Shown here: piece by piece, positions 18,289-28,155 of the stretch | How the letters are laid out: every line of letters begins with the position of its first letter | Numbering within the stretch: position 1 is the stretch's first letter | Assembly: GCF_947495825.1 (NCBI RefSeq) | Contig: NZ_CANMAH010000012.1 | Location: 29,819 to 93,818 of the forward strand | DNA from: an uncultured Psychrobacter sp. | GTDB lineage: Bacteria > Pseudomonadota > Gammaproteobacteria > Pseudomonadales > Moraxellaceae | Direction of reading: 5' to 3' | Length of the DNA: 64,000 nt | Made by a program: the position numbers and the translations under genes | The notes under the pieces: model-generated | Told to the model about the DNA's origin: nothing | Database searches by the model: none | What the model saw: the letters and a program-made list of their open reading frames with translations, nothing else

Positions 18289-18900
18289 TTATTTATCCAT
18301 AAACTTTTTTTTCAAGCGATCTCTATCAAGACCAGGCTTATTAAGGTTTAGTCTGCTGGACTTTGCTTTAGCTGCAACAGAACGGCTCTCAACAGTAGGA
18401 GCGATGTTGGGGCGATTGACCGTTTTGGCTTCTATGCGCTTAGTTGGTGCAACAATCAGCTCATTACCGCTTATATCTGTCACCACCACCCGATCACCCA
18501 CTTCAACCACTTCCTCATTCGTCCGGCACGACCATTCATCTGCACCCACAATTGGTACATTGAATCGTACTACCCCCAACTTGCCTGCTTGCGGCTTGAC
18601 TATAATCATACCAGTTTCACCAATGATTACCCCGCCGCCCAATCCAGCTTTGGTACGGTCTACCGATAGTGGCTTGATATACTTAATCCAAGCAAACATG
18701 AACAATACTGACAACGCTAACCAGATAACGACTTGCCCTACTAATGGGACAGGTAGTAGCCATGACAAGGCAGCAACGATAACAGCAGCAGCACCAAACC
18801 AAAGACTTGCAAAGGTAGGAATAAATATCTCAGCAATCATTAATAAAAAACCCAATACCAGCCAGTGCCAAGGTTCAATCATCCAAATAGTCTCAATCAT
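18289..18900 (-). CDS. NfeD family membrane protein
   Basis: NfeD-like partner of the SPFH protein downstream. Three to four hydrophobic segments lie in the first 75 residues (WHWLVLGFLLMIAEIF, then two more). An OB-fold C-terminal domain follows, recognisable from GETGMIIVKPQAGKLGVVRF and VEVGDRVVVTDISGNELIVA. It ends in a basic tail. AGGAGG is 8 nt before the ATG at 18900, better than the in-frame ATG at 18906. It lacks the N-terminal ClpP-like protease domain of long NfeD proteins, so it is the short type. Confidence 0.88.
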   Translation of the reverse strand: MIETIWMIEPWHWLVLGFLLMIAEIFIPTFASLWFGAAAVIVAALSWLLPVPLVGQVVIWLALSVLFMFAWIKYIKPLSVDRTKAGLGGGVIIGETGMIIVKPQAGKLGVVRFNVPIVGADEWSCRTNEEVVEVGDRVVVTDISGNELIVAPTKRIEAKTVNRPNIAPTVESRSVAAKAKSSRLNLNKPGLDRDRLKKKFMDK

Positions 18901-19040
18901 CAGCATATCCTCCTTTGCAGTTCTAACTTTTAATGTAGCACATTTTAACGATAAATAATCTCTTAAAAATCAATATGATACCATTAGTTTTCATTATCAA
19001 TGATGTACCAAACATAATTTTATATTAAAAACTATAACCA

Positions 19041-19073
19041 AAAAAAAACGACCACATAAAGTGATCGTTTTTT
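19041..19073. terminator. Terminator after outer-membrane barrel gene
   Basis: AACGACCAC / GTGATCGTT hairpin with one wobble, flanked by an A8 tract and TTTTTT. It lies about 50 nt past the stop codon on the minus strand. Confidence 0.75.
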
Positions 19074-19124
19074 CATTCTACTAAGATTTAGTAACTAGTT
19101 TTCTAAACTTATTTCTTGAAAAGC

Positions 19125-19664
19125 TTAGAATTTTATGTGTGCACCTACTGTCATAAGGTCAGCATCGCTACCAGTTACCGCATATTCAGCTTCAACATTG
19201 AAATCTTGGTTGACTGCATAGCCTAGACCTACGCCGCCTGCAAGACTGGTGTCATCATCTGAGAAAGAACGACGTACTCCTGCAGTTGTATAGTCGCCTT
19301 CTACTTCTGTTTTAGCAATACCTACTTTACCTTTGGCATATAAGGCAGTATTTGGGAAAGCATAACGGTAAGTACCGTAGGCGCCATAGGTTTTGGCATC
19401 GATGTCACCGTTTCTATAGTCCGCATCATCTGAACCTACATACTCAGCTTCGATACCGAAGTTAGGATCAAAGTTGTAACCACCGTAGACACCATATGCG
19501 GTAGGATCATCAGCACCATTAACATCTAAATCAAATTGGCCAACTTTCACACCGACGTACGGTTGACCAGTATAGCCATTACCATATGATACAGCGGCTT
19601 GTGCACTTACGCTTAATAAAGAACCAGCTGCTAGTGCAAGTAACGTTTTTTGTAGAGTTTTCAT
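19125..19664 (-). CDS. Small outer-membrane beta-barrel protein (OmpA/OmpX-like fold)
   Basis: From the ATG at 19664 (GGAGATAAC just upstream) the precursor is 179 residues. The signal peptide is KTLQKTLLALAAGSLLSVSA with cleavage near QAA. The mature part alternates hydrophobic and polar residues in about eight strands. Examples are QPYVGVKVGQFDL, YGVYGGYNF and FGIEAEYVG, and the protein ends in Phe (VGAHIKF), a signal for BAM-dependent insertion. It lacks the OmpA peptidoglycan-binding domain. An upstream TTG codon in frame lies within the ribosome site and is not the start. Porin-like or adhesive function is unknown. Confidence 0.85.
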   Translation of the reverse strand: MKTLQKTLLALAAGSLLSVSAQAAVSYGNGYTGQPYVGVKVGQFDLDVNGADDPTAYGVYGGYNFDPNFGIEAEYVGSDDADYRNGDIDAKTYGAYGTYRYAFPNTALYAKGKVGIAKTEVEGDYTTAGVRRSFSDDDTSLAGGVGLGYAVNQDFNVEAEYAVTGSDADLMTVGAHIKF

Positions 19665-19956
19665 TGTTATCTCCTTCAAACAAAATTGACAAACAAGTTA
19701 GTTATTAGTGTTGGCTGTTATAGCCATATCGCCTTGTTTGCTAACGATGAATATATAGTAACAAACTATTTCGAACACTCTGTCAGAGTTTAATGGTGTG
19801 AGAGTTAAGATTTGAAAGTGTTTGTCATTGCATGGGTTACAAACCACATGATATGAAATTTTTTGTTACAAGTAGCGATTTTGTGCAATACTTCTCACTT
19901 ATTAATCAGACAACTAAAGTCAAAAAACCAACGGCAAGGTAAAGGAATATCTATAT

Positions 19957-21189
19957 ATGACAAGTTCTATCGTAGGGCAACTGCACGAAACACTAGCGCA
20001 TCTAAAGTCTCAGCAGCAATATCGACATCTGCCAAACCTAGAACATCAGGGACGCTACGTTGTGCATAATGGTCATACTCTACTCAATATCGCCAGCAAC
20101 GACTATCTTGGTTTGGGCAGTGATAACGAACTACAAGCTGAATTTTTTGAGCAGTTAGCACAATTGCCAGCGGCACAACTGCCTAAGATGAGTGCGACCT
20201 CGTCAAGGCTACTCACAGGAAACGATATCCAGTTACAAGCGTTAGAGTCTGAAATGCAAGAGTGGTATCAACATGCCGTATGTCAGCAAGGTATGTCTGC
20301 CTCAAAGTCGGTACTATTATTGAACAGTGGTTATCATGCCAATATTGGTATTTTACCTGCCCTGACTACCCTTCCTGTCAATACCCTTATTTTGGCAGAC
20401 AAACTGGTGCATGCCAGTATCATTGATGGTCTACGCCTAAGCCAAAGCAAGCTTGTCAGCTATCGCCGCTACCGTCACAATGATTATGAGCATTTGGCTA
20501 AGTTTATTGAGCAGGCAGGGCCTACTGTTAAGCGCATCATTATCGTCACCGAAAGCGTTTTTAGTATGGATGGTGACCGCGCGGACTTACCTCAGTTGGT
20601 AAAACTAAAAGCCAAAGATGCTCGCATTGAGTTATATGTCGATGAGGCGCACGCGATCGGTGTATTAGGTGAGACGGGCTTAGGGCTGGCGGAAGAGACG
20701 CAGACTTTAGCAGACATCGATTACTTGGTTGGCACATTTGGCAAAGCCTTTGCCTCAGTTGGCGCTTATATTATGTGTGATGATATCGTCAAACAGTGGC
20801 TGATCAACTATATGCGTCCTTTGATATTTAGCACCGCCCTACCCCCGATCAACCATGCATGGACACGCTTTATTTTAGCAAAAATGCCAACACTTAGTGA
20901 CCAACGCAACCACTTAGCCCAGTTGTCTACAAGACTTAGCCAAGCCATCAGTCAGTTACAGCACACCGCGCCAATCCAACAAAACTTAAGCTATAAGTCG
21001 CCCATTGTGCCTTACATATTAGGAGACAATGCGCGCACGATTGCTAAAGCACAACAGCTACAAACAGCTGGCTTCTACGCATTGCCTATCAGACCGCCTA
21101 CTGTTCCTGCCAACACCGCTCGTATCCGTCTGGTTATGAACGCCAAGCTGACAAGTGAGGACTGTGAACGACTGATACAGCAATTATGA
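19957..21189 (+). CDS. bioF: 8-amino-7-oxononanoate synthase
   Basis: PLP enzyme condensing pimeloyl-ACP with alanine, the first committed step of biotin ring assembly. In the 410-residue protein the cofactor lysine is Lys263 (GTFGKAFASVGAY). Asp229 and His232 in YVDEAHAIGV stack on the PLP, and SNDYLGL near 47-53 is the alpha-oxoamine synthase opening. AAAGGAA lies before the ATG. It is followed by bioC at 165 nt. bioA, bioB and bioD are not in the window. Confidence 0.94.
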   Translation: MTSSIVGQLHETLAHLKSQQQYRHLPNLEHQGRYVVHNGHTLLNIASNDYLGLGSDNELQAEFFEQLAQLPAAQLPKMSATSSRLLTGNDIQLQALESEMQEWYQHAVCQQGMSASKSVLLLNSGYHANIGILPALTTLPVNTLILADKLVHASIIDGLRLSQSKLVSYRRYRHNDYEHLAKFIEQAGPTVKRIIIVTESVFSMDGDRADLPQLVKLKAKDARIELYVDEAHAIGVLGETGLGLAEETQTLADIDYLVGTFGKAFASVGAYIMCDDIVKQWLINYMRPLIFSTALPPINHAWTRFILAKMPTLSDQRNHLAQLSTRLSQAISQLQHTAPIQQNLSYKSPIVPYILGDNARTIAKAQQLQTAGFYALPIRPPTVPANTARIRLVMNAKLTSEDCERLIQQL

Positions 21190-21286
21190 GTTAGAAGATA
21201 CTGAGGACTAAGGTTTGACAGACACTCTACTCCAGTCGGTTCAAAATAATTTGATGACAAGAGAGGCGAGTAAAAGTATGCTCAAA

Positions 21287-21320
21287 CCGTATCTAATTTT
21301 TATAAGACCGACTATATCAA
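21287..21320. repeat. Possible solo right end of the dispersed repeat
   Basis: The string from GTATCT to GACTATATC resembles the right terminus of the dispersed element (GTATCT..TTTATTTA..TCGACTATAG) at roughly 70 percent by eye. The centre and left arm are absent. A second, weaker resemblance is near 60912-60930. Confidence 0.35.
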
Positions 21321-21354
21321 GCAATAATTGACTGACTTGGATGTACTAAGCCAT

Positions 21355-22164
21355 ATGGAAATACTTGCCACCCCTTCACGATTTAGCAGCAGAAAACAAA
21401 CCATCGCTCGCCATTTTGCCAACGCATGTGACTATGATCAGCATGCTCATATTCAACAGCAAGCGTGCCGAGCTTTACTGGCTAATATTGCTTATGATAA
21501 GCAAGACAGTGTATTAGAGATTGGGGCAGGTACTGGTCAAATGACACGCCTACTAGCTGCCCACATTCAAAGCAGGCATTGGCTGATCAACGAGTTATGT
21601 ACTGAGCAGACAGCGACCTTGCAATCAATCCTACCCACCGCTCAGATTGTCATTGGCGATGCCGAAACCCTAGACTTTGAAGGAGCTCATAGCTTGATAG
21701 TTAGTGCCAATGCGGTGCAATGGTTTGATAATCCATTGAGCTTTGTCACGCAATCGGCACCTCGATTAAAAGGTGGCGGCCAGTTACTGTTTAGCACTTT
21801 TACCGCCAATAACTTTTTGCAAATTAAGACACTTACTGGTCAAGGACTTAATTATCCAGATAATGATAAATGGCAGTTGGCATTGGATAGTGCTGGCTTT
21901 GAAAATATTGAGCTTTCAGTTCAGCGTTTTGATTTGTTGTTTGCAACCCCTTATGCAGTATTAAAACATATGAAGCTCACAGGAGTGTCAACCAATCGAA
22001 CCCAAACGCAATCATATAGTGACCAGCCCTTTATATGGACAAAAGCGCGTTTACAAAAATTTGAGCGAGACTATTGGCAACATTTTTCAGCCACCGATGA
22101 AGAAGGTCATGCTTGTGTCAGCTTGTCTTATGAAGTACTGACAGTGAACGCTTTTAGACCTTAA
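21355..22164 (+). CDS. bioC: Malonyl-ACP O-methyltransferase
   Basis: SAM-dependent enzyme that methylates malonyl-ACP so that fatty-acid synthase can build the pimeloyl chain of biotin. SAM-binding motif I is VLEIGAGTGQMTRLL, with post-I NELCTEQ and motif GDAETLDF. The N-terminal IARHFANACDYDQHAHIQQQA is BioC-like. I place the start at the ATG at 21355 (269 residues), which sits at the usual distance before that segment; the TTG at 21328 would add nine residues. No good ribosome site marks either. Context with bioF supports the call. Confidence 0.85.
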   Translation: MEILATPSRFSSRKQTIARHFANACDYDQHAHIQQQACRALLANIAYDKQDSVLEIGAGTGQMTRLLAAHIQSRHWLINELCTEQTATLQSILPTAQIVIGDAETLDFEGAHSLIVSANAVQWFDNPLSFVTQSAPRLKGGGQLLFSTFTANNFLQIKTLTGQGLNYPDNDKWQLALDSAGFENIELSVQRFDLLFATPYAVLKHMKLTGVSTNRTQTQSYSDQPFIWTKARLQKFERDYWQHFSATDEEGHACVSLSYEVLTVNAFRP

Positions 22165-22202
22165 TCTTATAATCTACAGTATTAATGATAAAACTATGGC
22201 CA

Positions 22203-22236
22203 CAAAAAAACGCACCCCGAAGGATGCGTTTTTTAT
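22203..22236. terminator. Bidirectional terminator, bioC and dnaK
   Basis: AACGCACCC / GGATGCGTT hairpin flanked by A7 and T6 tracts, in the gap between these convergent genes. Confidence 0.85.
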
Positions 22237-22366
22237 TTAACTACTTATCGATTTGTATCGTTTCTACCTTTCTCAAAAACTTGAGTAGCAAGGAAAACAA
22301 GTATAAGTACTACATAGAGTAGACTAAGCGAGCTTGCCACAGCTAATCGCGTTTTTAGGTTTGGTA

Positions 22367-24307
22367 TTATTTTTTGTCTTCGTCTACTTCAGTAAACTCA
22401 GCATCGACTACATCATCATTCGCTTGGCTAGCATCAGCTGATTCAGTCTCTTGTTGGAATTGACCTGGGTCCATACCTTCTGCGCCTGCGCCACTATTTG
22501 CGTAGATCTTTTGGCTGATTGGCAAGAACGCATTGTCTAGTGCTTCAAGCTTGGCTTTGATGTCATCATGATCATCTTCTTTGGTCGCTGTTTCAAGCTC
22601 AGAGATAGCAGCTTCTACTGATGATTTTTCTTCGTCAGTCACTTTATCTCCTGCTTCTTTCAATGCTTTTTGAACAGCATGGATACGACCATCAGCTTCG
22701 TTACGAACTTGTGCTAAGTTGGCAAACTTCTCATCTTCAGCAGCGTTTGCTTCAGCGTCACGCACCATTTGTTCGACTTCTTCATCCGACAAACCAGAGT
22801 CCGCTTTGATTTGGATGCTTTGTGCTTTACCAGTACCTTTGTCAGTCGCTGAAATATTCATGATACCGTCAGCGTTGATGTCAAAGGTTACTTCGATTTG
22901 TGGCAGACCACGTGGTGCTGGTGGAATGTCTGTCAGATCGAAACGGCCAAGCTGTTTGTTTTGGTTAGCGATTTTACGCTCACCTTGATAGACCTGAATC
23001 GTTACTGCTGGCTGATTGTCTTCGGCTGTTGAGAATACTTGTGATTTCTTGGTCGGAATCATCGTGTTCTTCTCAATGATTGGGGTCATGACACCGCCCA
23101 TCGTTTCAATACCGAGTGTCAATGGCGTTACGTCAAGTAGTAGGACGTCAGTTTTGTCACCAGACAATACGGCACCTTGAATAGCAGCACCTGCAGCTAC
23201 CGCTTCATCAGGGTTTACATCTTTACGTGGCTCTTGACCAAAGAACTCTTCCACTTTTTTCTGTACTAGTGGCATACGAGTCTGACCACCGACTAAGATT
23301 ACATCGTCGATATCGCCAACTTTGATACCAGCATCTTCAAGAGAAATCTTACAAGGACCCATGGTACGCTGAACCAAATCTTCAGTTAGGCTCTCAAGTT
23401 TTGAGCGACTGATAGTCACTACCAAATGCTTAGGACCACTGCTATCAGCAGTAATATATGGTAAGTTTACTTCAGTGCTTTGCGCGCTTGATAGTTCAAT
23501 TTTTGCTTTCTCTGCCGCTTCTTTTAGACGCTGCATCGCAAGAGAATCGCCTTTTAGGTTAACATCTTGCTCTTTTTTGAATTCAGCAACTAGGTATTCA
23601 ATCAAGGCTGAGTCAAAGTCTTCACCACCAAGGAATGTATCACCATTGGTCGCTAGTACTTCAAACTGCTGCTCGCCGTCGACATCAGCGATTTCGATGA
23701 TTGATACGTCAAAGGTACCACCGCCCAAGTCATAAACAGCAACTGTGCTATCGCCTTGTTTTTTATCCATACCATAAGCAAGTGCAGCTGCGGTTGGCTC
23801 GTTGATAATACGTTTTACGTCAAGACCAGCGATTTTACCAGCATCTTTGGTTGCTTGGCGCTGTGAGTCATTAAAGTAAGCTGGAACAGTAATAACTGCT
23901 TCACTCACACTCTCACCAAGATAGTCTTCTGCTGTTTTTTTCATTTTTTTCAAGATTTCAGCAGAAACCTGTGGCGGAGCTAGTTTTTTACCGTTAACTT
24001 CGACCCAAGCATCACCGTTATCTGCTTTAGCGATTTTGTATGGCACCATACCGATGTCTTTTTGCACCACTTTGTCATCGAAACGACGACCAATCAAACG
24101 CTTGATTGCAAACAAAGTGTTGCTTGGATTGGTAACTGCCTGACGCTTGGCTGATTGGCCAACAAGCGTTTCGTCATCTTTATAAGCGACGATAGATGGC
24201 GTTGTACGTGTACCCTCAGCGTTTTCGATAATTTTAACTGAATCGCCTTCCATTACGGCTACACATGAGTTAGTTGTACCTAAATCAATACCAATTACTT
24301 TACCCAT
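22367..24307 (-). CDS. dnaK: Molecular chaperone DnaK (Hsp70)
   Basis: ATP-dependent Hsp70 that binds exposed hydrophobic segments and works with DnaJ and GrpE in the cytosol. Length 646 is standard. The N-terminus [19 protein letters not shown] is the first phosphate loop, [13 protein letters not shown] the second, and [14 protein letters not shown] marks the interdomain linker region. The lid ends with a Gly/Gln-rich segment and the C-terminal acidic [14 protein letters not shown] precedes the ATG. grpE lies 283 nt upstream in the same direction; dnaJ is not beside it. A heat-shock type promoter lies in the leader. Confidence 0.98.
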   Translation of the reverse strand: MGKVIGIDLGTTNSCVAVMEGDSVKIIENAEGTRTTPSIVAYKDDETLVGQSAKRQAVTNPSNTLFAIKRLIGRRFDDKVVQKDIGMVPYKIAKADNGDAWVEVNGKKLAPPQVSAEILKKMKKTAEDYLGESVSEAVITVPAYFNDSQRQATKDAGKIAGLDVKRIINEPTAAALAYGMDKKQGDSTVAVYDLGGGTFDVSIIEIADVDGEQQFEVLATNGDTFLGGEDFDSALIEYLVAEFKKEQDVNLKGDSLAMQRLKEAAEKAKIELSSAQSTEVNLPYITADSSGPKHLVVTISRSKLESLTEDLVQRTMGPCKISLEDAGIKVGDIDDVILVGGQTRMPLVQKKVEEFFGQEPRKDVNPDEAVAAGAAIQGAVLSGDKTDVLLLDVTPLTLGIETMGGVMTPIIEKNTMIPTKKSQVFSTAEDNQPAVTIQVYQGERKIANQNKQLGRFDLTDIPPAPRGLPQIEVTFDINADGIMNISATDKGTGKAQSIQIKADSGLSDEEVEQMVRDAEANAAEDEKFANLAQVRNEADGRIHAVQKALKEAGDKVTDEEKSSVEAAISELETATKEDDHDDIKAKLEALDNAFLPISQKIYANSGAGAEGMDPGQFQQETESADASQANDDVVDAEFTEVDEDKK

Positions 24308-24475
24308 AATTAATTACTCCAAATTTATTCTAAATTACTGATTATAAGATTGTTACTCACCCACACTAGCCGTTTAAATAACGAGACTATATTACCGGTT
24401 TGAGTACTAGTCCAAGTTACTCACATAAGCCACTAGTTTTGGGGTATCAGACCTTAACTGGTCACTTGTTGCTTT

Positions 24476-24504
24476 ATATCGGTTTATGTTTGTGTTTTTT
24501 CAAG
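24476..24504 (-). promoter_or_regulatory. Candidate sigma-32 heat-shock promoter of dnaK
   Basis: On the minus strand CTTGAA (24504-24499) matches the sigma-32 -35 core. ACCGATAT (24483-24476), after 15 nt, resembles the -10 consensus CCCCATnT. Transcription would start near 24468 and give a leader of about 160 nt before dnaK. Evidence is motif and position only. Confidence 0.5.
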
Positions 24505-24590
24505 TCAGTGATACTACAATAACTTGGTTTTGTGTGAAGTTTTGTGAATATCCCTACTTTTAATAAGGCTTATTCGTATATCGGCTTTAT

Positions 24591-25196
24591 TTATTGACCA
24601 ACACGTACCATAGCTGGACGTAATAAACGGCCATTTAAGCTATAACCTTTTTGTAGTACTGTGCCAACAGTATCCGCTTCAGCGTCAGCATCTATACCGA
24701 CTGCTTCATGAAAGTCTGCATTGAATTTTTCGCCTTGTGGATCGACCACCTCTACGCCATGTCTATTAAGCACCGCAAGTAGCGCTTTATGAGTCAACTG
24801 CACACCTTCAGTCACCGGATCGTTATCAGTAGCGCTCTCGATAGCGCGCTCTAAATTATCGACGATCTCTAGTAGATCTTTGGCAAATTTTTGCAGAGCG
24901 AATTTTTTACTTTTATCGGTTTCTTGCTCCATACGCTTTTGTGCATTATAAGCTTCAGCGTTGGCACGAGCCGTACCTTCTTTGGCTTGTTTTACTTCAC
25001 CTTCAAGCTCAGCAATACGCGCATGAAAAGCATCGATATCAATATCATTTTTAACCGTATTATCTGCACCTGAGTTATTTTCTGGATCAAACTCGTTCAT
25101 GGTTTCCTCTAAAAGACTTTCTTCACGCTCAATATTACTCTGAGCTGCTTTTGGATCATTTGTATCAAATTCGTGATTGGGTGCCTGTTCAGTCAT
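24591..25196 (-). CDS. grpE: Nucleotide exchange factor GrpE
   Basis: Dimeric ADP-release factor for DnaK. The first 60 residues are acidic and likely disordered. A long coiled-coil helix follows (AELEGEVKQAKEGTARANAEAYNAQKRM, here split over the dimer helix), then the beta-wing domain ending in GYSLNGRLLRPAMVRVGQ, a strongly conserved GrpE ending. AGGAG is 6 nt before the ATG. The length of 201 residues is normal. It is upstream of dnaK in the same direction, but the 283-bp gap with its own promoter suggests at least partly separate transcription. Confidence 0.96.
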   Translation of the reverse strand: MTEQAPNHEFDTNDPKAAQSNIEREESLLEETMNEFDPENNSGADNTVKNDIDIDAFHARIAELEGEVKQAKEGTARANAEAYNAQKRMEQETDKSKKFALQKFAKDLLEIVDNLERAIESATDNDPVTEGVQLTHKALLAVLNRHGVEVVDPQGEKFNADFHEAVGIDADAEADTVGTVLQKGYSLNGRLLRPAMVRVGQ

Positions 25197-25521
25197 AATA
25201 GCTCCTTATGATTTTAGTAATGAGTCTTAAACTTAATATAAGATAAACCCGTGAATCTTGGATTTCTTACAAATAAACGCTCAGTATAATTATGTTCTGA
25301 TAGCTGCTTGATAAAGACCCTAGGCGTAAATTTCAAGCCTAAATGAGATGAATTTTTGGCTTTTGATGAAATAATGAGTTTTCATAGATAATGACAAGCA
25401 TAAAGGACATCAAAAACCAACGATAAGTAGCACGTAGCACTATGATTTTATTATCCGCTATCCTGTATCAATCCACTTTCTATAAGCTGTCTTTCTTTTA
25501 TTAAATTTAATAAGGAATACC
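25197..25521. other. Gene-free divergent region between grpE and esterase
   Basis: AT-rich 325-bp gap with the promoters of both divergent genes. A CTTGAAA occurs near 25328-25334 on the minus strand but lacks a convincing sigma-32 -10 partner. No RNA gene or supported frame is seen. Confidence 0.45.
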
Positions 25522-26904
25522 ATGCCTGTTCTACCAAAATTATCTAAGAATGTAGTGGCAGATAAAGCAGTCAATGCTATCAAGACTTTGTGTAAACGGA
25601 CAAGCTGTGACACAACAGAACACCATTTATTAAACGATAACCGACTGTTCACTAATCAGCTAAATAAACGTTACCATAATGAGTTTCGTCATGTAACAGC
25701 ACCTTATAAAAAGCATCATCTCCATCATGTATTAAAAAACCTCGAGGCACTACCTACGCCTTTGCTTGAAAGATTAAACACTCTTTTTCATGGTGCAGAT
25801 ACTCAGCAATATCCCCATGCTGATGCTCACATGCGTTTGATTATGGCGCTAAGTAATAAGCTTAAACGCCCGTTAAGTCTCGATAGCTTGCCAACACTGC
25901 GTCACAAATTTGTAGCTGATACGGTCGCTATGCAAGCGCCGGACGTCTGGCAACAGATAGATAAACAGTCAAAGCCGCTGACTAAAGCTAATGCAGAAAA
26001 TAGCGCGACGGTTCGCTGGCAAGATAACATAGTAGCTAACGCTGACGGTGGTGATATGACAGTGCGCTGCTATCAACAGCATAAGCAAGGTGATGATGAA
26101 ACTAACCGCGATAAAACAGTCATGCTGTACTTTCATGGCGGCGGATTTTGTATTGGCGATCTTGATACTCATCATGAATTTTGTCATGCAGTCTGCAGAC
26201 AAACAGGCTGGCCTGTGGTCAGTGTCGACTATCGATTGGCGCCAGAGCACGCTGCCCCAACCGCCCTTAGAGACTGTCTGGCTGCTTATGAATGGCTAGC
26301 TGAGCACTGCCATACTTTGGGTGCACTGCCATCGCGCATTGTATTATCAGGTGACAGCGCTGGTGGTTGCTTGGCCCTCTTGGTCGCCCAGCAGATCACT
26401 GCGCCGGACGTTAAGCAATGGCTTAATCTAGAGCTGGATGCAGAAGATATCATTGATAAGTTGCAACGTTTGCCCCGTCCACTTGCTCAGCTACCTCTTT
26501 ATCCTGTCACCGATATTGAGACAAATTACCCTAGCTGGGCCTTATATGGTAAAGGCTTGCTACTTGATTATAATGACGTCGAAGTGTTTGATAGCGCTTA
26601 TATGCAACATAGTACTTTGACGGGCTCACACCCGCTTACATCGCCTATGCATGGTCACAACGCACACATGTGTCCAAGCTATATTGTGGTGGCTGAATTA
26701 GATATTTTGCGTGACGAGGCGCTGGCATACGCTGAACAACTACAAGAGAATGGTATAGAGACTCAGACACGTACTGTGCTGGGCGCGCCGCACGGTTTCA
26801 TACATTTAATGAGTATCCATAAAAGTGTTGGTCATGAAACGGCTGATATTATTGACAAGTTTGCCAGCTTTGTCCGCCAACTACTTACCGCTAAGAGTGA
26901 TTAA
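25522..26904 (+). CDS. Alpha/beta hydrolase, hormone-sensitive lipase family esterase
   Basis: Predicted carboxylesterase or lipase of family IV (HSL). The oxyanion-hole motif FHGGGFCIGD, the nucleophile Ser279 in GDSAGG and the C-terminal histidine in APHGFIHL form the family pattern, and VSVDYRLAPEHAAPTAL is the second HSL signature. Its 460 residues include a poorly conserved N-terminal extension of about 150 residues. It has no signal peptide, so it is probably cytosolic. AAGGA precedes the ATG. Its last 24 bases overlap the convergent phosphoesterase gene. Confidence 0.88.
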   Translation: MPVLPKLSKNVVADKAVNAIKTLCKRTSCDTTEHHLLNDNRLFTNQLNKRYHNEFRHVTAPYKKHHLHHVLKNLEALPTPLLERLNTLFHGADTQQYPHADAHMRLIMALSNKLKRPLSLDSLPTLRHKFVADTVAMQAPDVWQQIDKQSKPLTKANAENSATVRWQDNIVANADGGDMTVRCYQQHKQGDDETNRDKTVMLYFHGGGFCIGDLDTHHEFCHAVCRQTGWPVVSVDYRLAPEHAAPTALRDCLAAYEWLAEHCHTLGALPSRIVLSGDSAGGCLALLVAQQITAPDVKQWLNLELDAEDIIDKLQRLPRPLAQLPLYPVTDIETNYPSWALYGKGLLLDYNDVEVFDSAYMQHSTLTGSHPLTSPMHGHNAHMCPSYIVVAELDILRDEALAYAEQLQENGIETQTRTVLGAPHGFIHLMSIHKSVGHETADIIDKFASFVRQLLTAKSD

Positions 26905-28008
26905 CCAAATCTCTGAGCGCGAACCCAAGCGAAACGGAATACCCCAAAAACCATAGCCGGATGACACCACAAAGTGTCCATGACCGATGGCTTCATAACC
27001 GTAACCTAGACGGTTAATCGCACTGACGATAAAGTTAGCGGGAAATACCTGTCCATTATGAGTATGTCCTGACACTTGTAAATCAACGGGCAGCTGGCTA
27101 TGTTCAACGATATCGCTAGGGCGATGGTCTAGTAATATGATAGGCTCATCTACATTTACTTGCGCCAGTAGCTCTGTCGTCGCTACGCGCTCACGTTTGT
27201 GATTATCAAAACGACCAACCAACCAAATCGGCTGCCCTTGGTGCGTCAGGCAGTACACATCATCGTTCAATAAATGCACGCCAGCACTACGCAGCGAATG
27301 ACTAATAGGCTGCTCGTGCCCGTACAAATCATGATTGCCTAATGTCGCATAAACCCCATAAGGTAGGCTGGCACATAGTTCAGTTAAGTTTGCCTGCATA
27401 TCGTAGGCAATAAATGCTTCGGTATTGTCATCCATAATATCGCCCGGCATCAATAGTATATCCGCTTTAGATTGGATGACGAGACGACGCAGCCTGTCTA
27501 TCGCACCACTACCAAACAGTCGTCCGATATGTAAATCACTGGCCACCGCAATACGCAGTTGCCCTACCATCGGTTTATTAATATGAATCGTTTTTCTACG
27601 CACAACAGGTACGTAGGCGCTATATAGAGCATAAATAAATAGACCAATAAAGATAAGCAGATCGAGCACTCGCAGCCCCGTTACCACTACCGAAGGATTA
27701 AGAACAGGGTAGTCAGTAAAGGTTACTATTAACCAATAACCACCGTATAATAAGCTGGTCAATAACGCAGTAAGTACAAGAAAGTGCATGAACAACATCC
27801 AACCACTGATCCAGCGATAGCTATTGGCAAAAACTCTTTTGACACTTAGTACTAGTAAGCCATTGGTAATAGCAAATATAGCAATCCATATGGAAATTTG
27901 TAGCGTGGTATTACCCCACGGCTGTAACCACCATTGTAAACTTAGGGCAGCCCCTACGCTAAAAAGCTGCAACAGTACAAAAATGGTGATAAAAAACGCA
28001 TTGCGCAT
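26881..28008 (-). CDS. Membrane-anchored calcineurin-like metallophosphoesterase 1
   Basis: A 375-residue protein with about four N-terminal membrane segments, then a metallophosphoesterase domain facing one side of the membrane. Metal ligands are in SDLHIGRLFG, GDIMDD, GNHDLYGHE and SGHTHNGQVFP. It resembles the YkuE/YaeI type, of which some act on UDP-diacylglucosamine or other envelope phosphodiesters; substrate here is unknown. The start at 28008 has GGA upstream and begins RNAFFITIFVLLQL. The upstream TTG at 28056 lacks a ribosome site. It is a paralogue of the next gene upstream. Confidence 0.87.
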   Translation of the reverse strand: MRNAFFITIFVLLQLFSVGAALSLQWWLQPWGNTTLQISIWIAIFAITNGLLVLSVKRVFANSYRWISGWMLFMHFLVLTALLTSLLYGGYWLIVTFTDYPVLNPSVVVTGLRVLDLLIFIGLFIYALYSAYVPVVRRKTIHINKPMVGQLRIAVASDLHIGRLFGSGAIDRLRRLVIQSKADILLMPGDIMDDNTEAFIAYDMQANLTELCASLPYGVYATLGNHDLYGHEQPISHSLRSAGVHLLNDDVYCLTHQGQPIWLVGRFDNHKRERVATTELLAQVNVDEPIILLDHRPSDIVEHSQLPVDLQVSGHTHNGQVFPANFIVSAINRLGYGYEAIGHGHFVVSSGYGFWGIPFRLGSRSEIWLITLSGK

Positions 28009-28085
28009 GGGTGATTCCAGAATGATGTTGGTATTTAAAAAATTTAGACCAGACAAAAAAATTTAAGCGAAAGTTTGGTAACGTA

Positions 28086-28123
28086 TAAAAAACCCCTACT
28101 ATTTTTATATAGTAGAGGCTTTT
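28086..28123. terminator. Terminator between the two phosphoesterase genes
   Basis: CCCCTACTA / TAGTAGAGG stem with an AT loop and flanking A and T runs. It separates transcription of the upstream paralogue from the downstream one, so the pair may not be a simple operon. Confidence 0.75.
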
Positions 28124-28155
28124 AGTATGTACGTTAGGTCATTTATTGAAGCAGT

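Noticed and set aside
19665..19679. TTG start of the small barrel protein
   Set aside because: The TTG lies within the ribosome-binding site of the ATG at 19664.
25328..25334. Sigma-32-like CTTGAAA upstream of grpE
   Set aside because: No matching -10 element at suitable spacing.
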